From Hymenobacter cavernae (GTDB taxonomy: Bacteria; Bacteroidota; Bacteroidia; Cytophagales; Hymenobacteraceae): a stretch of 64,000 bases of DNA. The position numbers and the translations under genes were made by a program. Positions 52,592-63,047 of the stretch are shown piece after piece (within the stretch, counting starts at the first letter, position 1; each line of letters starts with the position of its first letter). The notes beneath the pieces are model-generated. The model saw nothing but the letters and a program-made list of their open reading frames with translations. It ran no database searches and was not told the DNA's origin. The stretch spans positions 1-64,000 of the forward strand of contig NZ_BMHT01000001.1 in the NCBI RefSeq assembly GCF_014641455.1. The letters run 5' to 3'.

Positions 52592-54205
52592 ATGAAGAAC
52601 CTCGAAATTGTGTTGCTGCTGATGGTAGTAATGGCTGTGCTCTCGGCTATTGCGCACCGGTTTCGGCTGCCGTATGCGGTGCTGCTGGTGCTGGCCGGCT
52701 TGGTCATTGGGTTTATCCCGGGGCTGCCCAGTGTAGCCCTCGACCCCGACATTATCTTTCTGGTGTTCCTGCCACCGCTGCTCTACGAGGCTAGCTTCAA
52801 CGTATCGTGGCACGACTTCAAAGCCAACCGCGCCGAGATTTCGCTGCTGGCAATCGGGCTGGTTTTCTTCACCACCACGGTGGTGGCCTGCGTAGCGCAC
52901 TACTTTATTCCGGGCTTTAGCTGGCCGCTGGCTTTCGTGCTCGGGGCCATCGTGTCGCCGCCTGATGCGGTGGCCGCTACCAGCGTCACGCAAGGGCTAG
53001 GTTTGCCGAAGAAAATCACGTCGGTTCTGGAAGGCGAAAGCCTCGTGAACGATGCTTCCGCCCTGATTGCGTACCGCTACGCGGTGGCAGCCGTAGTGAG
53101 TGGCGGCTTCGCGATTTGGGACGCCGGGCTGCAATTTTTGCTTGTGGCGGGCGGCGGTGTTCTCATTGGGCTAGGTATTGGCTACACTATTTCGTGGGTG
53201 CAGACGAAAGTGGCCGATGCGACCATTGCCACCACGCTCACGCTGCTGGCGCCTTACTTGGCGTATCTCGGGGCCGAGCACTTTGGGGCTTCCGGCGTGC
53301 TGGCGGTGGTGTTCACGGGGCTGGTCGTTTCGTGGCGCTCCCTCGAAATTTACCAGACCAACACGCGCTTGCAGCGCCGCAGCTTCTGGAGCGTGCTGGG
53401 CTTTCTGCTCAATGGCTTTGTGTTCATTATCATTGGCTTAGAGCTACCGCATATCCTGGAAGGCTCCGAGCAAGCTAGCCTTTCCACGCTCATTGGCTAC
53501 GGCCTGCTGGTAAGCGCCGTGGCAATTATCATCCGCATCGTCTGGGTTTTTCCGAGCGCCTATTTCCTGCTGTTTCTCAGACGGCTACGCAACAAAAGTG
53601 GCGCGCACAAGCTTGATCTGAAAGGCCTTTTTATTACCTCTTGGGCTGGGATGCGCGGCGTAGTGTCATTGGCGACGGCGCTGGCGTTGCCGCTGGCTTT
53701 ACAGAACGGCCAGCCTTTCCCGCAGCGCAACGTGCTACTCTTCATCACGTTCGTGGTTATTCTGGTGACGTTGGTCTTGCAAAGCTTCACGCTACCCTGG
53801 TTTATTCGCTGGCTGAACGTGCAGGAACCGGAGGAGAAGCTGATAGCCGAGCAGCAGCAGCTCCGGCTGGAAATCGAGAACAGCGCCCTGGCTTTTGTCG
53901 AGCAAAAGCTAGCCGACGAGCCCAACGACGCGACGTTGCTGGAGCTGAAAGAAATGGTGGAACGACGCGTGAACCGCCTGCATGAAAGCGTATCCGGCGC
54001 AGCCGACCCCAATGACGACAACTCGGACCAGAACCGCTTTGAGGAGTTTTTGCAAAACCGTATTGAAGTGACAAATCAGCAACGCGCGCTGCTGGTGCAC
54101 CTGCACAAAGATGGCAAGTTCAGCGCCGAGGCTATCCGGCGGGTGCAGCTAGAGCTGGACCGGCTGGAAATGAGCCTGCAAACGCAGTTGGAAGCTGTAG
54201 AATAG
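52592..54205 (+). CDS. CPA1-family Na+/H+ antiporter
   Basis: An inner-membrane cation/proton antiporter of 537 residues with about 12 hydrophobic helices and a cytosolic C-terminal tail of roughly 120 residues rich in charged residues. The motif GESLVNDASALIAY has the ND pair for ion transport, and SPPDAVAATSV is the earlier conserved helix. The start at 52592 (MKNLEIVLL) is chosen over an upstream in-frame start. A metallophosphoesterase gene follows 15 bp later, probably in the same operon. Confidence 0.93.
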   Translation: MKNLEIVLLLMVVMAVLSAIAHRFRLPYAVLLVLAGLVIGFIPGLPSVALDPDIIFLVFLPPLLYEASFNVSWHDFKANRAEISLLAIGLVFFTTTVVACVAHYFIPGFSWPLAFVLGAIVSPPDAVAATSVTQGLGLPKKITSVLEGESLVNDASALIAYRYAVAAVVSGGFAIWDAGLQFLLVAGGGVLIGLGIGYTISWVQTKVADATIATTLTLLAPYLAYLGAEHFGASGVLAVVFTGLVVSWRSLEIYQTNTRLQRRSFWSVLGFLLNGFVFIIIGLELPHILEGSEQASLSTLIGYGLLVSAVAIIIRIVWVFPSAYFLLFLRRLRNKSGAHKLDLKGLFITSWAGMRGVVSLATALALPLALQNGQPFPQRNVLLFITFVVILVTLVLQSFTLPWFIRWLNVQEPEEKLIAEQQQLRLEIENSALAFVEQKLADEPNDATLLELKEMVERRVNRLHESVSGAADPNDDNSDQNRFEEFLQNRIEVTNQQRALLVHLHKDGKFSAEAIRRVQLELDRLEMSLQTQLEAVE

Positions 54206-54220
54206 CCAAGCGGCCCTACT

Positions 54221-55045
54221 ATGCTTCAAACCCGCCGCCGATTTTTGCGCCACACCCTAGCTGCTTTGGCGACGATTGGCGCAGCAGGTACCGTTTTCTT
54301 CGACGGTTTCTTTATCAAGCTCACCACGTTCCAGCTTCGCAAGAACCCCCAACCGACTGCGACCTTGAAGATCGTCCAGATTTCTGATTTGCACCTGAAG
54401 TCAGTGCATTTCGGGCTGCGGCGGATGTGTCAGCGAATCAACCAGCTACACCCGGATCTGCTGGTGCTTACCGGCGACTCGTTGGATGATGCTACTAAGC
54501 TTGGCAACCTCGATGAGTTGCTCGGTTTGCTGGATGCCACCATACCAAAAATTGCTGTCCTAGGTAATTGGGACTACTGGAGCCACGTCGATCTGGAACA
54601 GCTCCGCCAAGTGTATGCACGGCACAACTGCCAGCTTTTGGTGAACCAAACCACTTCGCTCCTGCTCCAAAACAAGCGCATTGCCATATCCGGCACCGAC
54701 GACCTCGTTGGCGGCGCGGCCGATTACGCTAAAACCATCGCCGATTACCAACCCGCCGACTACCACCTGCTGCTCACGCACTGCCCGCAGTACTACGACT
54801 TCATTGTGACGCAGTATCACGCCGCACCCCCTATCGACTTGGTTTTGGCCGGCCACACGCACGGTGGGCAGGTCACCTTCCTAGGATTCGCGCCGTACTT
54901 GCCGCCGGGCAGCGGCCGCTACGTAGCGGGCTGGTACACCGCGCAACAACCGCCGCTGTACGTTTCGCAAGGGGTAGGCACCAGCGTGCTGCCCATCCGG
55001 CTTGGCCCGCGCGCTGAGGTAACCTTATTCACGATAGACCTGTGA
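54221..55045 (+). CDS. Metallophosphoesterase with twin-arginine-type leader
   Basis: Calcineurin-like phosphoesterase of 274 residues similar to YaeI. Metal motifs are QISDLHLKS, LTGDSLDD, GNWDYW (GNxD type), and HCPQYYD and AGHTHGGQV. The N-terminus TRRRFLRHTLAALATIGAAG has a twin-arginine-like motif and a hydrophobic stretch, so it may be exported folded or stay membrane anchored. UDP-diacylglucosamine-type or cyclic nucleotide substrates occur in relatives; none can be chosen here. It follows the antiporter by 15 bp. Confidence 0.88.
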   Translation: MLQTRRRFLRHTLAALATIGAAGTVFFDGFFIKLTTFQLRKNPQPTATLKIVQISDLHLKSVHFGLRRMCQRINQLHPDLLVLTGDSLDDATKLGNLDELLGLLDATIPKIAVLGNWDYWSHVDLEQLRQVYARHNCQLLVNQTTSLLLQNKRIAISGTDDLVGGAADYAKTIADYQPADYHLLLTHCPQYYDFIVTQYHAAPPIDLVLAGHTHGGQVTFLGFAPYLPPGSGRYVAGWYTAQQPPLYVSQGVGTSVLPIRLGPRAEVTLFTIDL

Positions 55046-55177
55046 ATGAAGCATCTGCTCGCCTGAACCTAGATTCGAGTTTATTGACGCAAGCTTTCAG
55101 CACGGCCAGCAACCACAACTTCTTGCTAGTTGTAAACCGTATTACATTTTCCCCTCATTTATTCAGAATACCACCTT

Positions 55178-55918
55178 ATGAACCTAGCAGGAAACACAGT
55201 TCTCATTACCGGGGGCGGCTCCGGCATCGGCTGGGCAATGGCCGAGCGCTTTCTGAAAGCCGGCAGCGACGTTATCATCTGCGGCCGCCGCGTCGAGAAG
55301 CTGCAAGAGGCCCAGCAGCAATACCCGCACCTGCGCACCCACGCCTGCGACCTAGCCGACGAAGCCGACCGCGTGGCGTTGTTTGAATGGGTTAAACGCG
55401 AAGTTCCGCAGCTCAACGTGCTAGTCAACAACGCCGGCATTCAGCGCCGAATGCACCTCGCCAACGACGAACACGCCCAGGATTGGAGCGGCCACCGCCA
55501 GGAAATTGCCACGAACTTCGATGCACCGATTCACTTGGCTACGCTCTTCATTCCGCTGCTGCGGGAGCAGCCCAATGCGGCTATCATCAACGTCTCGTCG
55601 GGGCTGGCTTTTGCGCCGGCAGCCTTCGCGCCAGTGTACAGCGCCACGAAAGCGGCTTTGCACTCGTTCACGCTGTCGTTGCGCCACCAGCTGGCCCAAA
55701 CCGGCATTCAGGTGATTGAAATCGTGCCGCCAGCCGTGAACACCGACCTAGGTGGCGCCGGCCTGCACACCTGGGGCGCGCCGCTCAATGACTTTGCCGA
55801 TTCTATTATGCAGCGCGTAGCGGCCGGTGAGCTGGAAGTCGGCTATGGCACTTCGGAAACCAGACGTAACGCCTCCCGCCAAGAGCTGGACGAGTTTTTC
55901 AACCAAATGAACAAGTAG
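55178..55918 (+). CDS. SDR-family oxidoreductase (DltE-like)
   Basis: A classical short-chain dehydrogenase of 246 residues. TGGGSGIG (10-17) binds the nucleotide, NNAG is near residue 87, and YSATK is the catalytic motif. QRRMHLAND and EIVPPAVNTDLGG fit the DltE-type branch. Its substrate is unknown. Its TAG stop codon is the first triplet of the palindromic element that follows. Confidence 0.9.
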   Translation: MNLAGNTVLITGGGSGIGWAMAERFLKAGSDVIICGRRVEKLQEAQQQYPHLRTHACDLADEADRVALFEWVKREVPQLNVLVNNAGIQRRMHLANDEHAQDWSGHRQEIATNFDAPIHLATLFIPLLREQPNAAIINVSSGLAFAPAAFAPVYSATKAALHSFTLSLRHQLAQTGIQVIEIVPPAVNTDLGGAGLHTWGAPLNDFADSIMQRVAAGELEVGYGTSETRRNASRQELDEFFNQMNK

Positions 55919-56029
55919 GAACGCGCCACGGCGCGTTCGTCGTCCGGGCCGCTTGAAGCTGGTTGTCTTTACATGAAAGACTGTTCAACGCGGACCTTTC
56001 AACGACGAACGCGCCGTGGCGCGTTCCTA
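55916..56029. repeat. Modular palindromic element, arm family A (copy 3)
   Basis: 28-nt arms 55916-55943 and 56002-56029 of the GAACGCGCC-ACG-GCGCGTTC type. They begin exactly at the TAG stop of the preceding SDR gene. The inner edge reads CGTCGT/ACGACG, and the spacer contains GTTCAACGCGG. Confidence 0.92.
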
Positions 56030-56100
56030 CGTTTTTTCTAACCTTTCCCTGTAATTAGGCTATTTTCGCAATTCACACTACCTGAACACCGCGAACTGCC

Positions 56101-59247
<3,147 letters not shown>

Positions 59248-59257
59248 TAACCAGCAC

Positions 59258-59284
59258 GTCATTCCGACCAGCGGGAGGAATGAC
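59258..59284. repeat. GTCATTCC hairpin, arm family D remnant
   Basis: GTCATTCC (59258-59265) pairs with GGAATGAC (59277-59284). It is a shortened form of the family D arm at 49389. Confidence 0.6.
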
Positions 59285-59288
59285 ATTC

Positions 59289-59360
59289 AACGGCAAAACG
59301 GAACAAGCCCTGATGGTTGCTTTGCGGCAATCGTCAGGGCTTGTTCCGTTTTGCCGTTTT
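59289..59360 (+). terminator. Terminator after the GH3 fusion gene
   Basis: Perfect 25-bp stem (59289-59313 with 59334-59358) and a 20-nt loop, followed by TTTTA. It is at the right place to end the GH3/beta-lactamase transcript. Confidence 0.8.
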
Positions 59361-59460
59361 AGACATATCACATGTACATGTGATTTTAGGCTAGCTTTCC
59401 TCACTGTAGGTTTGCACAATACAAAGCCACTATCAAGCACCTGATGCTCACCTGCTTCTT

Positions 59461-60069
59461 ATGATTCGTCCTGCTTTCCCACGTACGTTTGCCAACCTAG
59501 CTTTTGCTGCAATCCTAGGCCTAGGTGCGTGCAAAAAGGAAGATCCTCCTTTCTACAATCAGCTCACGGCCGAACAGCGGACCTGGACCGCGCCCTACCA
59601 GGCAAATACGGAATGGCGCTTCCGCAGCAATCGGGGTGTCGAGCGCACGTATCGGGTGCAGCGATTTTCGGATCAGAAGTTAGACTTCCCGAGGAAAAAT
59701 GGGCAAGCGGAAGGCTACATCGACATTTTCGAAGCGCTCTTCTACCGCGCCGATACGGTCGCCAAACCAATGGCAACTTTCCTGCTCACCGGCCAACGCA
59801 CTTCCCTAGCTGTCAATCCTGCTCACTTCCACTTTGAGCACTGCTTCACGGATCTGCCAATCAATGAATTAGCCACGCAGCAGCCCTTGCCGGCCGGCTA
59901 CGAGCTGCTTCCGCTGTTTACGACCAGCACGGGCACCTACCAGAACGTGCTGCACTACCACTTCACCCAACCCGTGCTGAATCAATCTGTGACGGGCGAT
60001 GTGTTCTACACGAAAGAGCAAGGAGTGGTACGCTATGTGAGCAAAGGCCTCACCTGGGACCGGTTATAA
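59461..60069 (+). CDS. Lipoprotein, tandem pair member 1
   Basis: The signal FANLAFAAILGLGAC puts the lipobox cysteine at residue 24. The mature part is about 178 residues; the role is unknown. It shares EQRTW.AxYQ..xxWRFRS, ERTYR and a C-terminal YTK..GVVRYV segment with the next gene, so the two are duplicates. No known domain is recognised. DUF-type beta-sheet lipoproteins of Bacteroidota look like this. Confidence 0.8.
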   Translation: MIRPAFPRTFANLAFAAILGLGACKKEDPPFYNQLTAEQRTWTAPYQANTEWRFRSNRGVERTYRVQRFSDQKLDFPRKNGQAEGYIDIFEALFYRADTVAKPMATFLLTGQRTSLAVNPAHFHFEHCFTDLPINELATQQPLPAGYELLPLFTTSTGTYQNVLHYHFTQPVLNQSVTGDVFYTKEQGVVRYVSKGLTWDRL

Positions 60070-60109
60070 TCCCGCAGACTTTATCTAACCGCTTACGACT
60101 TCCACTCTT

Positions 60110-60784
60110 ATGTCCCTTGTTGCTCGCTCCCGCAAGATCAGTTATGGTTTGCCGGCTGCCGCTAGCTTTCTGCTGGCCGGCTGCGGCTGGTTTGGCGAAA
60201 ATGATAAGCTGCCGTATTACCAGATCACGCCGGAGCAGCGCACTTGGGCTGCTATTTACCAACAGGAGGCTACGTGGCGCTTCCGGAGTGAAGCCAACGG
60301 GTACGAGCGCACGTATCGTATTCATAACGCGGTAGATAAGAAGCAGCCTAACACCAAGGGCAAGCTCAGCGTGGAGGTCGCCTACTACCGGCAGGAGCTA
60401 TATGCGCAGATTGACCGGACCGACTCGGCTATCGTGCGGCCCGCGTATAACTTTCACCCACAGGACTTTCTGCTCCAGGCACAGGTCGAGTCGCCTACTA
60501 CGTACTGGGACAATGTATTTTTCCGGATCAACTGGGAGGGCACCAGCTTTTCCTTGCCGATGCGGGAGCTAACCACTGGCCAATTGGTGCTGTCGCCGCC
60601 TTATCAGCTGTTGCCGCAAGCCACGTTCAACGGGCGCACGTATCAGAATGTGGTGGTGTACTCCGTTACGCAGTATCCGAACACGATCAAATACCCGAAC
60701 ACTGCCGAGCACATCTACTACACCAAAGACCTAGGTGTGGTGCGCTACGTGGAATACAGCGGCGAAGCCTGGAATCGGATGTAA
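60110..60784 (+). CDS. Lipoprotein, tandem pair member 2
   Basis: A diverged paralogue of the previous gene, 224 residues. The signal SYGLPAAASFLLAGC has the lipobox cysteine at residue 25. Shared segments are EQRTWAAIYQ, ATWRFRSE, YERTYRI, TYQNVVVYSVTQ and YYTKDLGVVRYVE. Overall identity is moderate, so the duplication is not recent. The function is unknown. The 40-bp spacing to the upstream copy suggests one operon. Confidence 0.8.
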   Translation: MSLVARSRKISYGLPAAASFLLAGCGWFGENDKLPYYQITPEQRTWAAIYQQEATWRFRSEANGYERTYRIHNAVDKKQPNTKGKLSVEVAYYRQELYAQIDRTDSAIVRPAYNFHPQDFLLQAQVESPTTYWDNVFFRINWEGTSFSLPMRELTTGQLVLSPPYQLLPQATFNGRTYQNVVVYSVTQYPNTIKYPNTAEHIYYTKDLGVVRYVEYSGEAWNRM

Positions 60785-60792
60785 CTAAAAAG

Positions 60793-61230
60793 CTAGCTTG
60801 CCGCTACCGCCGTTTGCTTGAGCAGCGCCTCGGCTGTAACCGGAACCGTGAGCAGCTTCGACACCGGGCAGTTCTGGCGGGCATCTTCCACCAACTCCTC
60901 AAACTGCTCTGGCGACAGACCCGGCACCACCGCTTCCACCTGCAAGTGCGAGCTGACGATGGTGCCATTTTCCAGCACCAGCTCGCAACGGGTATCAATG
61001 GACTGCGGCACGAGGCTAACAGCTTGCAGGTTAAAGGCCAGCTTCATCGAAAAGCAACCGGCGTGGGCTGCCGCCACCAGCTCTTCCGGATTGGTACCGA
61101 TGCCGTCGGCGAAGCGCGTCAGGTACGAATACTGAGCTTGCTTCAGCACTTTACTAGGCGTATCCAGGTTGCCTTGCCCGGCCGTACCCGTACCGGTCCA
61201 ATGTGCATTAGCAGAACGTGTAATAGTCAT
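60793..61230 (-). CDS. OsmC-family peroxiredoxin
   Basis: 145 residues of the OsmC/Ohr fold. The peroxidatic cysteine is in HAGCFSM (about residue 58), the resolving cysteine in NCPVSKLL (about residue 120), and the catalytic arginine fits the N-terminal part. It reduces organic or lipid hydroperoxides, regenerated by lipoyl or thiol partners. It is convergent with the lipoprotein pair, 9 bp from its end. Confidence 0.93.
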   Translation of the reverse strand: MTITRSANAHWTGTGTAGQGNLDTPSKVLKQAQYSYLTRFADGIGTNPEELVAAAHAGCFSMKLAFNLQAVSLVPQSIDTRCELVLENGTIVSSHLQVEAVVPGLSPEQFEELVEDARQNCPVSKLLTVPVTAEALLKQTAVAAS

Positions 61231-61413
61231 TAGGTGGGAATGGGGGGTAGATATCTGCTTATAAAGAAAATAGCTGCTTGCCGTTGATTCATCTGAATCA
61301 GGAAGCTTCGTACTAGTAGTAGCCTTCGCAGTAGCTAGCTTTCGATTGTGAAAATAGAGTTTGTTGCGCTACCTGCAAGCTCAACGCAACAGCAAGCGCA
61401 CCCGAAAGCCAGG

Positions 61414-62592
61414 TTATACTTTGATAATCACTCGCTTCTCGTACATTACCCACAGAATACCTAGCCAGATCAGAACGCAGACGATAGCCCCGACCAACGA
61501 CGCATTGATCGGACTCAAATAGGGCACGAAAAACGTATCGTAGAGCCACGCACACAACCCCACTGCCTTACCATTTGTTGCGGGTATTTTGATCATGTTG
61601 AGCAGCCGCGGCACGAGGCCGGAGAGGAAAAATACGGTAATGGCATTCACGCCAAACACCACGAAAGGCTTGATCCAGTTGCGCAGCCCCTGCACGTCGC
61701 AGAGCCAGTACAAAGCCGCCAGCGCCATCGTGGCTAAGCCACCCGTGTAGAGCACGAACGAGCTGGTCCACAAGGCTTTGTTGATCGGGAACCAGCCGTT
61801 CCAGATCATCCCGAGCACCACGGCACCCGCCCCGAACACAAAAAGCCAGACTACTTTCGTGGCTGCATCGGGCGCGGGGCGGCGCAGCCACTGGCCCGCG
61901 AGCATGCCCGCCAAGCCCGTACCGACGGCAGGCAGCGTACCTAGTACGCCTTCCGGGTCCCATGTTTTGCTTTGCTTCCAGAGGTGCGCCGTGCCCAGCA
62001 ACAGGCGGTCGAGCCAGGCACCTAGGTTGGTTTCCGGCTCCAGGTTAGCGGGGCCGATTCCCGGCACGGGCACCAGTTGGAGCAGCACACTATAAAGAAT
62101 TAGAATACCGACCAGCAACCTGGCTTGCGTGCGCCAATTGGTTTTGAGGAAGATGATGCCGCAGATCAGGAACACCAGCGCAATGCGCGCCAGCACGCCC
62201 GGCAGCCGTGCCGTGCTGAAGTCGAAATGGGGGAACAAAGCGCCAAACAGACCTAGGCCGTAGAGCACCGCCGCCCGCCGGGCAATACGCGCCATAGCGC
62301 GGCCGTGGTTCTCAGTTTTTTGCCGCACCGCACCTAGGGCATACACCAATGACACGCCCACGATGAACAGAAAGAAGGGAAAAATCAGGTCGGTGGGCGT
62401 GCAGCCGTGCCACTTGGCGTGCTCCAGCGGCGCATAGATGTGGCCCCAGTCGCCGGGGTTGTTCACCAGAATCATGGCCATAACGGTGATGCCCCGAAAC
62501 ACATCGAGCGAGACGAGGCGCCCCGGGCCGGACGCTTCTACCAGTGGCGCCGCGCCCGTCGTTTCGACGGCGGCTTGGGTAATGGTCTGCAT
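61414..62592 (-). CDS. DUF5009 / heparan-alpha-glucosaminide acetyltransferase-like membrane protein
   Basis: A polytopic inner-membrane acyltransferase of 392 residues with about ten hydrophobic helices. RLVSLDVFRGITVMAMILVNNPGDWGHIYAPLEHA and HGCTPTDLIFPFFLFIVGVSL are the family signature of NagX/HGSNAT-like proteins. They are thought to transfer acetyl groups to amino sugars across the membrane. Nothing nearby shows its substrate. A palindromic repeat lies upstream. Confidence 0.9.
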   Translation of the reverse strand: MQTITQAAVETTGAAPLVEASGPGRLVSLDVFRGITVMAMILVNNPGDWGHIYAPLEHAKWHGCTPTDLIFPFFLFIVGVSLVYALGAVRQKTENHGRAMARIARRAAVLYGLGLFGALFPHFDFSTARLPGVLARIALVFLICGIIFLKTNWRTQARLLVGILILYSVLLQLVPVPGIGPANLEPETNLGAWLDRLLLGTAHLWKQSKTWDPEGVLGTLPAVGTGLAGMLAGQWLRRPAPDAATKVVWLFVFGAGAVVLGMIWNGWFPINKALWTSSFVLYTGGLATMALAALYWLCDVQGLRNWIKPFVVFGVNAITVFFLSGLVPRLLNMIKIPATNGKAVGLCAWLYDTFFVPYLSPINASLVGAIVCVLIWLGILWVMYEKRVIIKV

Positions 62593-62648
62593 AAAAGAAC
62601 GGAGTTAGGTGAACCGCTACTACCTAGGTCTGCTTCGAGAAAACTAAA

Positions 62649-62745
62649 AGGCTGTCATGCTGAGCTTGCCGAAGCATCTCTACCGCCAAAGTAACCTGTT
62701 TACCATTGCAGTAGAGATGCTTCGGCAAGCTCAGCATGACAGCCT
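62649..62745. repeat. Inverted repeat, arm family C (copy 2)
   Basis: 35-nt exact inverted arms, 62649-62683 and 62711-62745, with GAGATGCTTCGGCAAGCTCA on the right side. The sequence GATGCTTCGGC is shared with the copy at 38326. The 27-nt spacer has no core motif. Confidence 0.93.
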
Positions 62746-62825
62746 ATAATAGACAAAAGGCACTTAAAACAGCGCCCCGACCTACCAGCAAAAGCAAAAT
62801 TCATTATTAGCAGCTTTATATATAG

Positions 62826-62856
62826 TTGACTTGCCTAGGCTCGCCGGTTAGCTTTA
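62826..62856 (+). promoter_or_regulatory. Candidate promoter for the susC leader
   Basis: TTGAC from 62826 and TAGCTTTA at 62849-62856, 20 nt apart, an acceptable fit to TTG-N19-TAnnTTTG. A CCTAGG lies between the boxes (62834-62839). Confidence 0.45.
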
Positions 62857-62907
62857 AATCTGTTTTTTCTTTTTTTCGCCTAACCTTAAGAAATCAGCTA
62901 CCTATCT

Positions 62908-62949
62908 ATGCCAGACAGTTACTTCTGTTGCATCCGTCTTTTTGTTTGA
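62908..62949 (+). CDS. Possible 13-residue leader peptide with tandem Cys codons
   Basis: A tiny frame, MPDSYFCCIRLFV with a TGA stop, lies between a candidate promoter and a terminator hairpin, 98 nt before susC. The adjacent TGT-TGC codons and the following hairpin are the parts of a transcription attenuator. It is far below the size at which coding can be judged from composition. Confidence 0.4.
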   Translation: MPDSYFCCIRLFV

Positions 62950-62963
62950 CCAAGCATTTGCGG

Positions 62964-63001
62964 GGCCGAAACTCAGTGTGTAGCTAGGTTTCGGCCTTTT
63001 T
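62964..63001 (+). terminator. Terminator or attenuator hairpin before susC
   Basis: GGCCGAAAC (62964-62972) pairs with GTTTCGGCC (62988-62996), a 15-nt loop with TAGCTAGG, then T5. It ends 46 bp before the susC ATG, and no full-size gene lies upstream in the same direction. It should thus end a leader RNA or a small RNA. Confidence 0.75.
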
Positions 63002-63047
63002 CATGACTTCCACCACCTTCTTTCTTTTTCACTTTCATTTTTTCCGC

